DNA of 64,000 nt from Neoceratodus forsteri (GCA_016271365.2 CM057450.1:1807429967-1807493966), one strand, 5' to 3'; positions 10,285 through 21,999 are shown, counted from the stretch's first letter. Translations and numbers: made by a program. Notes: generated from the letters alone by a model not told the origin.

Positions 10285-12179
10285 CATTAGTTCTCACACT
10301 TTCTGATAGTGAGCCTCCCCCAAGCCATGGAAAACATTTCGAGCCTTACCCAAATTTGGGAAAAGCTTGGGCCTCCCCACAGAAAAAATATCATACTTTG
10401 CACAGTACACCAGCAATAAAGTGAGACTGATCAAGCTGACCGAGTACAGCCTCTTTTAATTCAACTTATTGTTATTGTTCTGCACCCCAACCCCACATCC
10501 CAGGTTATCCTTGTCACTTCACTTTCCTGACTCTTCGGCCTTTGTTACTCTGTTTCCTCTCAGTCTGGAACTACTAACCTAGCCACTTCATCCCTTTTTA
10601 CCATGTTATTAAACAACTTCCTGTACTCTTACCTTAAGTCACACCTGAAACAAACACTGGCTGTGTGTGACTTTCCCAGCCACTAATTTACTACTGTAGA
10701 CAGTGCCAGTATCGGGAGGTACAAGGGAGTCAGCCACATCCGGATCCAGCCCTAGAATCCATTTCTTTTTTTTTTCTGACGACAATGAGAAACAAGCTAC
10801 CAGATCTACAAATTTATAAAATATATATTGGCTCCAGCCACCGGTGCTATAACTATTCTGCTGGCAGGGATTAGAATAATAAACTGTAGCAAGGTTGTAT
10901 TGGGCTGTGGACTGTCAATCAAAACACCAGTTCGCAAATCAGACCTAACAGATTGTCTATCTGTAGGTGGATGGATATAGTGTGAGAGCTCTGACAGTAG
11001 GTCAGTGTTATGGTCACGTGATTGCTCTGCTGGCAGATAGATGTACTGACAAAAGCAGAAGCAACAGGGACAATTACAGCAGTAACTAGTGAGTGAAGCA
11101 TGACCCACAGCTGGGGAATGAGGAGCTGAGGAAGGAAAGAGACTAACGGTCAGAGAGAGTGCCACAAGGCTCCAAGCTAAAGCAGGTAAGCGAGACACTT
11201 GCAGAACAGTGCAGAGCGCGAGTTGGGAGGAGGGGACAGCACTGGGAGATGACAACAGTTACATGGGGCTGTTGGAGCGATGCTGACAGAAAAAGAGGGG
11301 CTGGTGGCACCTTTCCAGCTGGGGGGGTATCCATGCAGGTTGGCACACCTAAACAGAGCTTTTCTCCTTCCTCCTCCTCCTCGTGGTGGCAGCACTGTTG
11401 GAGGTACATTTCTTTTCCCTGTTTGATGGGGGATTTCACTCACACATCAAAGTTGCCGGGTCCGACATGAAACTTTTCTCAGCAAGAGTTCCACACTGTT
11501 AGTTATGGGCAAGGTCTGACCTGCACTCGCTCTGCTTTCCTTGTTGGGCTGCTAAGAATAGAAGTTGTACCTAACGTAGTTAGGTTAAAGAATGTATTTA
11601 AAAAAAAAAAAAAAAGAATGCTTCTCAGTAGGTGCATGCTTGTATTTCTCTAGCCCCTCTGTCTTGGTTTGGAGAATACTTTTACACAGCCAGGTCAGTC
11701 TGTTCCTATGAAATGACAGGGAAACAGTATGAGAGTGAAGAAGTTTCATGTTGCCGGGGGGGGGGGGGGTTGCTACTTCACAGTCTTGCACTAGTGTCCA
11801 GTAAATCCTAGTGCTGGCACTAACTATAGAAACAAGCCTTGGCTCAGTGTGTGCCTTTCTCATTCACTCATTGGCATATAAACACCTTCTGTAGAAATAA
11901 GCATCGGGTCAGTGTGGCTTTCTTAGTAACTGATTTGCATATAAACACCTACTGTAGAAACAAGCCTTGTCTCAGTGTACCTTCTAGTCACAATCTACAC
12001 ATAGATACACACTTGGCTCATTTTGCCTCTCCTGGTCGCCAGTTCATGCAGAAGTAAAGAAAGTCAGCTGCCATTATCCATATTTAGTTTGCTTCATCCC
12101 ATCACACAAAACATCCAACACTTAATTAAATGCTGCACATTCTCAGACTTGACTGGGCCTCACCATTTGAGAACCACTG
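10285..12179. mobile_element. Non-autonomous hAT transposon, 1,895 bp
   Basis: The left end CATTAGTTCTCACA and the right end, read on the minus strand from 12179, CAGTGGTTCTCAAA, are inverted relative to each other; CAGTGGTTCTCAAA is typical of hAT (Charlie-like) ends. Identical 8-bp duplications GGTTAGAC flank it (10277-10284 and 12180-12187). No transposase domain is recognisable inside; the longest frames (for example 10806-11255 minus) look like chance frames, so movement would need a transposase in trans. Inside are an A-run (about 11599), a G-run (about 11757-11770) and a block of three copies of a roughly 63-bp tandem repeat at 11825-12010. It interrupts the LINE endonuclease region. 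Confidence 0.85.
11825..12010. repeat. About 63-bp tandem repeat near the right end of the hAT element
   Basis: TAGAAACAAGCCTT-type units recur at about 11827, 11891 and 11953, each followed by a ..CTCAGTGTG.. and GCATATAAACACC-type segment. Subterminal repeats are common in hAT elements, where transposase binds, but binding here is inference. Confidence 0.6.
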
Positions 12180-12187
12180 GGTTAGAC
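12180..12187. repeat. 8-bp target duplication of hAT element, right copy
   Basis: GGTTAGAC, identical to 10277-10284. Confidence 0.85.
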
Positions 12188-12277
12188 CTGTAGTTAAAAA
12201 TAATGAGTTGTTCCTGTTTGGAGACTTCAGTATAAACTGGCTTACCATGAAAACTAAAGTTTTTGACCTGTCCCTTA
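12188..12277 (+). pseudogene. LINE endonuclease fragment between the hAT element and the solo LTR
   Basis: The translation includes KNNELFLFGDFSINWL, the conserved GDFN.NW block of the AP endonuclease (Asp and Asn are catalytic in the family; here the Asn is replaced by Ser). It joins the 9.8-10.26 kb piece upstream and the 13.9-kb piece downstream. Confidence 0.75.
12274..12277. repeat. 4-bp target duplication of solo LTR, left copy
   Basis: CTTA, repeated at 13892-13895. Confidence 0.65.
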
Positions 12278-13891
12278 TGTAACCCCCCTGCAAATGGGGG
12301 TTCCCAAAAGACTTCCAGGAGCTTGCTTGAATGCTCCAAGCCTGAATGGTGTTTGGCATTTAAGCCATTTATCAGTGAGTGTTTTTAGAACCTCTGGTAC
12401 TGTCTCTTTAAGAGCTGTCTGCTTGCAGACATAATTAGTTTGTATGGGGGACTGTGTGTTTCTTTGATTGAGTACCACCGAGCTGCTGCCAATTCACTCC
12501 ATTTTGCAGTCACTGGAGTGCAAAGGGAACCTATCTGAAGGATGTAACTGTTTGCCAGAAATCATTTACAGTAATAATGAAATTACAGTTTGTCTAACCT
12601 GCTTTCTTTGCAGTCAGAACAGTGTCTGCCTAGTTCCCCATTCTGGTTTTGAACTGCTGAACTGGACCAATCAGTGTGGGGTAAGCTAGCTCTAAAATGG
12701 TGCCTTGGACGAATCTGAACTTGACTCATAATCTGAGCCAGCCACAAGAGGATTGTATGGGCAGTGACTCTGGGAGATGTAGTTTAGACTTCAGTGCCTT
12801 TTGACCAACAGCAGCAGTCTATTGTGAGTGACAGCCAATCCAGTCAAGAACTGGGAGGAACTCAAAGGAAGTGCCCGGTTTTGTCGGTTGGAGTTCAGTT
12901 GAGCTTTGGCAGTGAAGAAGGAAGGAGCCCTGTGCTTTTTCAGTGTGCAGTTTTAGTCAAAAACGTGTAAGGCCCAGAGTTCCGGTCTGCAGCTTGTGTA
13001 ACAGCTTGTTAGGACTGAACTGTCCTGTGAAAAGAATCAAAGGATCTCTGAGGAGTAGAAACCAGGCTCACCCTGTAGAAGACTGGAGGAATTGCTGAAA
13101 ATTGCACTCGGGTCTGTCAGGAACTGAATCTGCTGTGTGTTCTCCCGGTATTGTGCAGTAATTGCGATCGATACAGATGCAGCCTGCCTGGTATAGTGCT
13201 TCTTTTATATAAATGTGAAGAGGTTTGTGTACCTCAAGTGAGCCCTGCTGACATTGAAGGACCCTATCTTATTTGGAGGTCGTGAGTACTAATTCAGGGT
13301 CGCTCCCTGTTGAATTGCCACATTAAATCCAAATGGAATTACTGTACTGCTGACTGTTTAATTTTCCTTTCTCTGTGTGAAAGGGCCCACCAGCTGCCAC
13401 GGTTTGGACTAGCCACTAGGGCTTGGGTGACCCAGGGACAGTAACTGATAGGGATAGGCCTGTGCACAGAGCCATAGGTAGATTATTAGAGTGATAAGCT
13501 AATTAACCTGATTTCCTCGTCCTTGTTATATCCCCCTAAATAAATCAGAGCTGCTTGTTTCAGCAAGTTATACTGCCTGGAGGTATTTATCTATGTTAAA
13601 GTACTATACTGTGATTGTTGCACTGTATCTCATTTCACGGAGGTCCCAGTGCCGGAACCAGTCCTGGGGTAAGTGTATACTGTGAAGGTAATTCTGATAT
13701 ATTGTGTGGGCCACTAGTGAGAAGAAAGGGGGGTTGCAGTGTCCCAGAGGGCTGTGACCAAGTTAGTTTAACTATTGCAAACCCTGACCTCTGGGTGGAG
13801 GCACCCGCCATTGGATCCAGGCCCCTCAACCTGTTAGTGGCAAATCAGGCAGGGGTAGTAGCCCCTGGGATAGCGCCATCTAGGGGTTACA
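12278..13891 (+). mobile_element. Solo LTR of the Ty3/gypsy family found at 55.7 kb
   Basis: The 1,614-bp sequence begins TGTAACCCCCCTGC and ends GGGGTTACA, giving inverted TGTAAC/GTTACA ends. It matches the 5' LTR at 55721-57331 along its whole length and is flanked by CTTA on both sides. No internal element sequence is present, so it most likely arose by recombination between the two LTRs of a full copy. A polyadenylation-like AATAAA lies near 13540. It differs from the 55.7-kb LTR by substitutions and by many one-base indels. Confidence 0.9.
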
Positions 13892-13895
13892 CTTA
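13892..13895. repeat. 4-bp target duplication of solo LTR, right copy
   Basis: CTTA, identical to 12274-12277. Confidence 0.65.
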
Positions 13896-15700
13896 GTAAG
13901 CTTAATCTTACCCAAATTATCTCACTTAATAGATGCAAAGCCTATTTAATCACTTGGATCCTAACATCCCAGGCTGACAGGATCACCTGTTCTGGAGTAC
14001 TTCCTGACATGATCAATGACCACTCACCTGTGTACTGTGTTTTGAGAGCTAAATCCTCTAAAGCCCCTTAGAGAGTCCTTCTCTTCAATGATCACTCTCA
14101 CTTTAATCCATTGCTATTCAAACAAGATATTGCATGCGCTGACCGGTCATGTGTTTGGAACACCAATGGCATTACTCTGGTAGTCCCTCTCTTTAATAAA
14201 ATTTTCTCTGGACTACAGGACAAACATGTCCCCCCCTCCCCCACACACACACTACTAGGAGAGTCCAGGGCCCTGTTACCAAATGGTTAGACTGATCACT
14301 CCTCACCCTGATTAAAGCAAGGGAAAATCCTGGTCTGTGTATAAGGCCACAAAACTTGTCTCTGACTGGGTAAAATATTGTACCCTCAGAAATGAATGCA
14401 AAAAAAAAACATCTGTCAAAAAAAAAAAGGAGTACTTACTCACTTTAGAGTGATCCTTGACTTATGTGCTGGTAACCCAAGACATTTCTGGAAATGTGTA
14501 AAGCAGGCCATGGGCCAATCTGGTAATCTCCCCCTCCATGACGTGTATAAATGATGCCAACAGTAATAACCCCACAACCACAGCTGATGCTTTTAATGGA
14601 TTCTTCCCCAACCTTTATTTATGCACAGGGGCTTTCCCATACTCCCCACTGACAATGTTGCTACACAATGGGCCATTCACTGATCCCCTAAGACACCCAC
14701 AGTTCTACTTTAAAGTGTTAAAAGTGTCAGAGGTGCATAAATACCTGCAGTGTATCCCAACAGCCAAAGCTGCAGGTTCTGCCAAAATTGACCCTAACCT
14801 ATTTAAGGTTGCTGCTAATGAACTGGCATTGCAAATGACCAGAATTATTAACCTGTCCATAATGTCTGGGGTTGTACCAGACCCATGAAAACTGTTCAAT
14901 ATCAACCCAGTATTCAAGAAAGGTAGTGCTAAACTTGTCAATAACTACAGGCTGATTGCTATACTTCCAGTTCTTAAGAAAATACTGGAAAGGATTGTTG
15001 CCTTGCAATTAAATGAGTACTTAGCCAAGTATAACCTATTGTCTCTGGTACATCATGGGTTCTGTAAAAGTCATAGTACTGCCACCGCCCTCCTGACCTT
15101 TACCTCTCAGGTTGTTAATACCATGGATAGGAGTGAATTCACTGGGGCTGTGTTCAGCAACCTCACTAAGGCCTTTGATTTGGTTGATAACCAGCTGCTA
15201 TGCACCAAGTTAGGCAGCCTAGGGGTATCCCCCACTGCACTACCATAGTTTCAGAATTACTTGGTCAGCAGAAGTCAGCAAGTGAAGTTTGGATTTTGTT
15301 TCTCAGACCCTGGCCCTACCCTGGTAGGTATGCCACAAAAATCTGTATTTGGGCTTCATACACCTGGCCCTTGCACATAGTATCCCCATCATACATGCAG
15401 CTGATCTGATGCTATACCTTAACTCCTGTAGCATGTCTGAGGTCAATATAAGGCTGTCCGCTGATCTCCAGGGACTGCAACTAAAGGCTCCTACCAAATA
15501 AACTGCTTTTAAATAGGCCTGGCAGAGTCCCAGGTTATGCTGTTTGGCTCAGCAACCAAACTTAAACACTGTCAGACCAGTTTAACAGTCTTGTGTTGTG
15601 ATGGAACCCCTCTTGAATCAGTGTCTGCTTTCAGATACTTAGCTGTGATGCTCAATCCGTCCTTTGATTTTTCTCGCTACATGTATTGGCACATGCAAAT
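13892..15700 (+). pseudogene. LINE endonuclease C-terminus, linker and reverse transcriptase (decayed)
   Basis: Just after the LTR, blocks resembling WILTSQADRITCSG and INDHSPVY match the endonuclease C-terminus (catalytic Asp-His pair in the family). Runs of A at 14400-14430 and a CACACA stretch at 14240 break the linker. The RT follows in one frame from 14538: FKVLKVSEVHKYL..TAKAAGSAKIDP, then NINPVFKKGSAKLVNNYRLI (family PIHKGG..NYRPIS), HHGFCKSHSTATAL, and motif A FSNLTKAFDLVDN at about 15150-15190. Stops and shifts follow; a KTAFK..QVMLFGSATKLK block appears at 15510-15570 and an FRYLAVMLNPSFDFS block at 15630-15675. The catalytic YADD box is not intact. Confidence 0.8.
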
Positions 15701-16525
15701 CGGTTAACACCAAATTGGCGTTATTGTATAAGATCAAGCATAATCTCACCCCTGCTCTCCTCTTAGCCATAGCCCGGGGAGCCCTACTGTCTGTATTCCA
15801 TGCTTCTGACAAATCGACTTTGCAGAAGTGGGATGTTACAGTAATAACATCTGCCACTTTGCCATATCTCTGAACCACCATACCCATCACTGTATTTTAT
15901 ACTCTAAACTGGGATGGCTTCTTCCTACTGCCCTGCATATTTTAACCCTAGAAGGGGTCATTTTTAACATCTTACACACCCAGTCTCCCCAGTCACTCAC
16001 AAGGCTTCTCCAGTCCCCCATTAGTACCTATCCACTAAGAACCACTAATCTAGACCTGCTGACTGTACCCAGAACTAGAACACATCTGGGGGAATATTGC
16101 ATTCTCCGTTGTTGCTCCCTGGCTGTGGAATTCCATACCTGCTGATTTATATTTGTATCAGACTGTGGCCTCCTTCAAAAATGGATACAGCATCCACCTC
16201 TCAAGTCATTTGTGTGTTCCTGTGTCCAGTTTATGTATTTGATTTGGCTGTGTGCTGCATCAAGTATTATTGCAAATTCCTAAAGTATGTTTGCTCTTTT
16301 CGCTACAAAGCTAAGCCATTTATGTAAGTTATATTGCTCATATGTTTGTCAACATCTCCAGTGTCATGTATTCTGTATATATAGTCTGATTATCGGTTTA
16401 AAATTCCTTTTGTTTTTTATGTGCCTGTTGTTGTTGACTCTGACGACCTCCTGGGTCGTACCTGATAATAGGTGTTTATTTGTCTAGTGCACCTACCTGG
16501 CTAACAAAAATGAAATAAATAAATA
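15701..16525 (+). mobile_element. LINE C-terminal coding remains and 3' UTR with tail
   Basis: A remnant of the RT C-terminus (SVVAPWLWNSIPADLY, about 16105-16155) matches the family ..G..AFS..AP.LWNSLP block. The 3' UTR ends with a short stem-loop, ACGACC/GGTCGT (16443-16448 and 16454-16459), TAGTGCACCTACCTGG, then AAATAAATAAATA at 16513-16525. The same tail layout occurs at 27.2 kb. Confidence 0.7.
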
Positions 16526-16583
16526 TGTCTGTGCCAAGAGAAATAGGCTGAGGGGAGGTCATTATGAAAAATGGAGAACATGA

Positions 16584-16772
16584 TTAAAACAAAGAAGGAG
16601 TTCTGGGGGACACCTGAACAGATGGAGGGCAACAAGCATTGTCTACTTGGACTGACTGGACCTTGTCCAACAGGTATGAGCAGAACCAGTTGATCATTAG
16701 GTCAGAGAGACCTGCTTCTTTGAGTTTTGCAGGCACTGTAGGCTGAGGTGGGCAACAGTCCTGGACAACCAA
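16584..16772 (-). pseudogene. LINE reverse transcriptase fragment, antisense
   Basis: The minus-strand peptide LKEAGLSDLMINWFCSYLLD followed by KVQSVQVDNACCPPSVQVS corresponds to the segment between RT motif A and the GVPQGS box of L2/Jockey-type elements (KL..LGLS...NWF.SYL.DR.Q.V). The upstream FD..K..D motif and the downstream GVPQGS are eroded. Confidence 0.65.
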
Positions 16773-18539
16773 CCAACCTAGACAAAATTAAATACACTTA
16801 CTATAAACTCATCTACCTGGAAACAGATATGTGACATATTTTCTCACAGTATTTCAGATTTTAAAAGCACTTCATTTGGCAGATAAATGCCTGAGCCAGA
16901 AATTCTAGAGACATTCATGAGATTCCTAAAGATTCTGGTTGGGCATCTTATGTTTCTACCAAAAAAATAAACATTTCACAGTTTGCATGAGCAACCAGAT
17001 TGCATGTAAAAATGTTTTACATGTCTTGCCCCTCCTTCTAATTGACTAGGAATTTGCATCCCTTATGTACTTGACTATATGTGCACAGAGACTGTAAGTT
17101 TCATTCTGTATGTTGGGGCAGCATATCTAACCTGTGGGGGGGGGGGGTTTTAGAAGCCATGGAATCACTCGCTTTCTGTATACATGCATGTAACTAACTC
17201 CTGTACGGAGCTGGTATTTTATGTATGCATGTATGCATTTATTCATTTGAAACTTGCTGACCAAGAAAAGCCCACTTAGTCAAAGTTGTTTTCCAGGTGT
17301 GTCCTGTGGAGGGGAAGCTACTAGGAGGTACATAAGCAAAAACAAAACTGCACAAAGGACTGTACATAATAGCACGTTCAATACCATCAGTAATTTAAAT
17401 CTTAACTCAATATCAGCATTAAAATACATTACTTTTTTTCAAGCAGTATTTTTTTTTTCTGGTGCACTAGGTGAAAGAAAGGGTCTTAACTTTCCTACCC
17501 GTGTAATGTCAGTGTTAACATTTTTCACCACAGCCTTCATACTGAGGTTATCTTTGACATTTACATCAAAAGGCTATGATAAACCCAAAAGTCAGTGGGG
17601 ACAGGTGTTGAAAGGGTGTGCACTCTGTTCAGTTGGCCTTTAACCGAGCAGCAGAAATTGTCATTACATGAGTTTAAACCTTCCTAATACATTGCATCCC
17701 ATTTTGGGGGGGGATGGAACCTGCACATAACTTATTAAATGGCACATTGTGCCACTCCTTCCTTCCAGTATAAAGTCTCATGATTTGTCAGATTAACTCA
17801 GTGCTTCCTTTTGTCTTTGTTATATTGTACTTATTCATTCAGTGGTTTCTGAAACTGAGCAGCTGAGATAATGGGCACTTTATGAGTCAGAATTAATCTT
17901 GTAATTGCCCAGCATGCATCTCTGAATAAAGATTAAATGGTGAAAGAGAAATCATAATATTCATATGCAACCCTCTATAAAATCTGGGATTACTAAGTGG
18001 TCCTCAAGTTTTCTTAAAGTTGCATGAAAGGCTTAAATGATCTGGCCCATTTCTGACATGTAAATACTTGACTCCTGTTGCTGTAATTTTCTGCTCCAGC
18101 AACAGGGAGCTGTCTTTGTTCGGAATGCATCCCATTCTCAAAGGCTAAGCACTTTCCCATGTTTTCTGTCCCCCAGTCCAGGGCTTATAAATGGGGCCCC
18201 AGTCCTACCAAAGGACAGGTTGAACTCCAGTTTCTAGGGGGTCAGTGAGTTGGCTTGTAAGGTTGGAGCCCATGGGGCTTGGGCACCCTCAGGGTACATG
18301 CTCCAGCTGTGGCCAGCCATATGGGTCTCAGTCTGGTGTGGCACTGTCTGTGGAAGCTCAGATTCTGGTTGGGGTCCAAGTTTGGGAATGTGAGGGCCTC
18401 TTGGTTGTCCACCTTCAATGAGGACTGCATGACGGTGATCACGACCATTGTCCCAGTTCAGATCAAGAGGTAACCTGCAGTGCCTGACATTCCTGTCTCC
18501 TATTTGGGAAGAACAGTAGCCTGACCTGAAATTATGGAG
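16773..18539. other. Long stretch with no recognised feature
   Basis: It contains homopolymer runs (G at 17137-17147, T at 17450-17459, G at 17706-17712) and short frames without domains. The 129-codon frame at 17254-17643 has no recognisable motif. Confidence 0.35.
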
Positions 18540-18685
18540 TGGTGGTGCCGTGACATTGAGACCCAAGGGGTAAGATGCAGTGAGCCTTGTTATGCCTCAT
18601 AGTTGGACCAAATTGGCATTGTGACACTGAGATCCAAGAGTAGGGATGATGTAGTAAGCCCATTTTCTACCTCAAGATTCTTGGT
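18540..18685. repeat. Degenerate tandem duplication, about 70 bp
   Basis: GTGACATTGAGACCCAAGGG and GTGACACTGAGATCCAAGAG begin two consecutive units, each followed by a ..GATG.AGT.AGCC..TTT/GTT..CCTCA segment. Confidence 0.5.
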
Positions 18686-18755
18686 GCCCATGCCTGAGTA
18701 TTGTGGTAATGCTTGCTAGGAGGATATATCCCTCACCCTGTTGTTAGAGGAGCCA

Positions 18756-19139
18756 TTACTGTGTACCTCTGTAAAATGCTGTGCCTTTAGGGGCATGACC
18801 ACAGGGGTCCGTTCTCGCTTTTCTTTTTAAATTTGCCGCCCACCCGGCCTGAGTCAGTGGTGACTTAAATAGGCTGATTTGGGCTGGAGCCCTGCCCATC
18901 TTATGATATCCTCCAATTATCGTCCCGAGGCTTACCACCCTAGGAGGAGCTCCCTGGTGACGTCTGCAGTCCGGTTCACCCCTAAAGCTACGACCTGCAG
19001 GACTAAGCTCTTGCCGTAGGGGTGCCAGCCTCTCTTCAACTGAACCTGCCGCTCTCACCACAGAGCCCCTCCCTTCCCAGGGCAGATCTTTAAACCTAAT
19101 TGCTAGCCCAAACTTGAGGTAGACTGCCACTCTGGGCAA
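18756..19139 (-). other. Open frame of 127 codons, unrecognised
   Basis: The minus-strand frame is Arg/Gly/Ala-rich and falls in a locally GC-rich stretch that may be the 5' UTR of the LINE beginning at about 19.77 kb. No motif is recognised and I do not claim a gene. Confidence 0.2.
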
Positions 19140-19317
19140 TTGCCTATGACTCTGACACTAATGACTCTTGCTTCTACTAGCTAATCTCGGTCACCTCTGC
19201 CAACTACAGCCTCACAGCAACTGGCTCTAAGCACTGCTAGACTATTGTAACGCTGAGAAAAAAAAAAAATGTGATTGTGAAGCTTTAATCATATAGCCAA
19301 CTGGTTTGCTGCTTGCT

Positions 19318-19405
19318 CATAATTAATAATAGGTAATGTGACTGCATAGTTTAAAACATAATTAATAATAGGTAATGTGATTGCACAGTTTAAATCCCAC
19401 CTACC
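19318..19405. repeat. Tandem duplication, about 41 bp
   Basis: CATAATTAATAATAGGTAAT is present twice (from about 19318 and 19359), each copy followed by GTGA.TGCA.AGTTTAAA. Confidence 0.75.
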
Positions 19406-19775
19406 CCTGCTTGGTAGTTAAGTCTGGTTACAGGGATATCAGCACTATAGTTAATTATTAATTAGCTAATAATCAGCCTCTCACCCAGAGATTGACAGGG
19501 ATCCTTGCATTATTACTTGTCTCACTGGGCTACTCCAACTGTACCTCTGCTGATAACCTGATTTTGTTGTCTCCTCTCTAAGTTAATTGATCTAAATAAC
19601 AGCAGGTTAGACAGGGAACCTTAATCCCAAAGGTAGCGAGCCGCGCTTCACACATCCTAGACTGGAGGCTGAACCTGCTCTGAAACCCTCAGCTGGCGTT
19701 GCCGCTACGCCTGCAACTGCAGGGATAGAGCCAGTTCCAGGTTCCTTGACCCACTAGGTTAGGCACCTGAGATCC

Positions 19776-20366
19776 ATGCGGGTGGCCCTGAAAAGCTTCA
19801 AGATGAACCCTGGGAATTGGAACAAGGGCATCCTCTTGGCTACGATCTATATTCTGGCCCAACTAGGGATGGATTGTCTCATTAGCAGTGCCAACTGCCC
19901 CCCTCATGCCCGTGGGGGGTCGGGAATGCATACGGCAAGCCACTACAGATGCCCCTCTTCCAGGTGCAACATCCTTCTCCTAGTGGCGTATGAATTCTCT
20001 AGGAAAGAGATCCTCTATCGATTCCTTCTCCTCACCAGGAGTTTAACCCTATGTCCGTCTACACTGGTTATACCTCCTCCAACCCTCACTCTTCGGCGCT
20101 TGCTAGCAGCGCTGCTGCTACTGGCGGGAGACATCCAGCCTAACCCAGGCCCAGGGACACCTAATGTATCTATTTCTTCCCCATCAGATAAGGCCTGGGA
20201 TGGTGCCAAGGGCCTGAGGTTGGTGCACATGAACATCTGCAGCCTGAGACCTAAGATCCACGAAGTCCAAGCATGGCTAGCTGTCTACAAACCAGACATA
20301 CTAGCAGTCTCGGAGACCTGGTTAAAGCCCCACATTCTGGACCATGAGGTAGCTGCCTCTGGATAA
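19776..20366 (+). pseudogene. L2-clade LINE ORF, N-terminal part with 2A-like motif and endonuclease start
   Basis: The 196-codon frame has, in order, a hydrophobic/basic leader, a Leu/Ala-rich run (LLAALLLLAG, residues about 108-118), a 2A-like motif GDIQPNPGP (20127-20153), a Ser/Pro linker, then GLRLVHMNICSLRPKIHEVQ and ILAVSETWLKPHI, the first AP-endonuclease blocks. 2A peptides cause ribosomal skipping before the final Pro; here the usual Glu of D-(V/I)-E-x-NPGP is Gln. The frame stops at TAA 20364-20366 inside the endonuclease, and the next endonuclease block (RRGGGVLVYVRD, about 20397-20430) continues in another frame. The start was chosen as the first ATG; the true start may lie upstream. 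Confidence 0.8.
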
Positions 20367-20790
20367 GCCTTCTACAGAAAGGACAGACCCTCGAGAAGAG
20401 GGGGTGGGGTTCTGGTATATGTAAGGGACACAATTACATCCTCCCTCGTTAGCATGCCACAAGGCTTGACCCCGGACATAGAAGCAATCCTCATACAGCT
20501 CACTCTAGGTGGGGCTAAGCACCTCAGAATAGGCTGCGCTTATAGCCCCCCACCAATGCACTCGGTTCTCTGGATGCCCTCCTGAAGAACCCAGCAGTAG
20601 AATCTGCTTCTGAGGTTATCTTACTGGGTGACTTCAACCGAAACTGGGCCCTTGAGGCGAAGTCTGCCATCAACGGTATATTAAATGACCCCACCTCACC
20701 CAAGTCATCTCCTACCGACCAGAATGAACCATGCAACAGGAAGGCATACCATAATCGACTGGGTCCTGGCTTCACCCCCAGCAATGTAAA
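20367..20790 (+). pseudogene. LINE endonuclease, remainder (frameshifted)
   Basis: Endonuclease blocks appear in changing frames: RGGGVLVYVRD (about 20400), LRIGCAYSPP (about 20525), VILLGDFN-like (about 20615-20640) and an IIDWVLASPP block (about 20755). The C-terminal SDH box is represented by LSDHRQY across 20813-20835. Several single-base shifts are needed to connect them. Confidence 0.7.
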
Positions 20791-21999
20791 ATGGCAGGAC
20801 CTGGCCGATGCCTTGAGCGACCACCGCCAGTATTTGCCATCTGGAAGAACCGTGCGAACAAAGTCCTGCCCAGGATTATTACCACCAGGGACTACTCTAA
20901 CTTCCTCCCTGACCAATTCATTGGGTACTTAAATGGCATCAACTGGAGCAATATAAGACACCTTCCTAACCTGGAGGATGCCGTTAAATTTTTCCAGACA
21001 TCCCTCACCAGAATTACAGACCTCTTAGCTCCTATGAAAACCCACAGAGTAAAGGGAAGCTGCTACAAGTGGATCTTGCCTCCTCTAAAAGCCCTGATGT
21101 CCACCCGGGACAAGGCCTGGAAAAAGTACAGGAAATCAAAGTTACCGGGGGACTTAGCTGGCTACAGGGCCCTTAGAAACCAATGTAAAAAGGCCATAAA
21201 GCTAGCTAAAAAAGTCTATATCACCAACCTTCAAAAAACTAACCTAGGCAATCCTAGGCTCTTCTGGTCGCACATTAATGAACTCCTCAAAGGGAGCAAA
21301 AAAACTACACCCAGCCCAACCTTGGCTAATGGGCAATTAATCGATGAGGGATCTCTCATTGCTGAGACCCTTAACAGTTACTTCACGAACCTGGATGCAT
21401 ACAAGCAGGGACCCCCTGACAGAAGGAGTGAGCCGAATGCACAACAGCCCCTGGACCTTGACCGCCCTTTGTTTCACCTGAGGTTGGTCAGGGAAAAGGA
21501 GGTTTTGATCACCCTTAAATCCCTACACTCGAGAGGATCTGGGGACCCCGACGGGATCCAAACCAGAATCCTCAAGGAGGGAGCTCCAGCTTTAGCTAAG
21601 CCCCTAACCTGGCTGATCAACCGGTCCATTATGGAGGGGTCTGTACCCAAGCTTTGGAAACAGGATCTAGTGATTCCCATACACAAGGGAGGGTCAACAG
21701 AGCCCATTGAGAACTACAGGCCTATCTCTTTGTTGTGTGTCATAGCAAAAGTACAGGAGAAGCTAGTCTACTCCCAACTCCAAGATCAGCTGCCTTCAGA
21801 AATCCACCGGCAACTTTCACCACAGCAACGCTTCAGGGCCAAGCATGGGACGGACACTGCGCTAACTAAATTCTCAGCAGAAGTACTGAGCAATAATGAC
21901 GGAGGGGTCAGCACAGGGGCGGTCTTCATTGACCTATCTAAAGCATTCGACTTGGTAAACCACAACCTCTACTACAAAATATGCGCCACTTGGCCTTGA
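20791..21999 (+). pseudogene. LINE linker and reverse transcriptase N-terminal half, 402 codons
   Basis: This is the longest frame in the window. The first half is the basic linker between endonuclease and RT (KAWKKYRKSKLPGDLAGYRA, NQCKKAIKLAKKVYITNL), common in L2/CR1 elements. The RT begins near residue 270: LWKQDLVIPIHKGGS, NYRPISLLCVIAKVQEKLV, RAKHGTDTALTKFS, and motif A GAVFIDLSKAFDLVNH with the catalytic Asp. The frame ends at 21999 just after motif A and the homology continues in another frame (LDTHSLGWFKSYLSGRTQRV). No known cellular protein resembles this. I infer a fairly recent copy because long blocks survive. Confidence 0.85.

Noticed and set aside
10806..11255. 149-codon minus-strand frame inside the hAT element
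   Set aside because: No transposase or other domain is recognisable, and its composition follows the local sequence. It was not called as a gene.
18756..19139. A host exon in a GC-rich patch
   Set aside because: No splice-site pair, domain or codon-level signal supports it. It may be the 5' UTR of the adjacent LINE.
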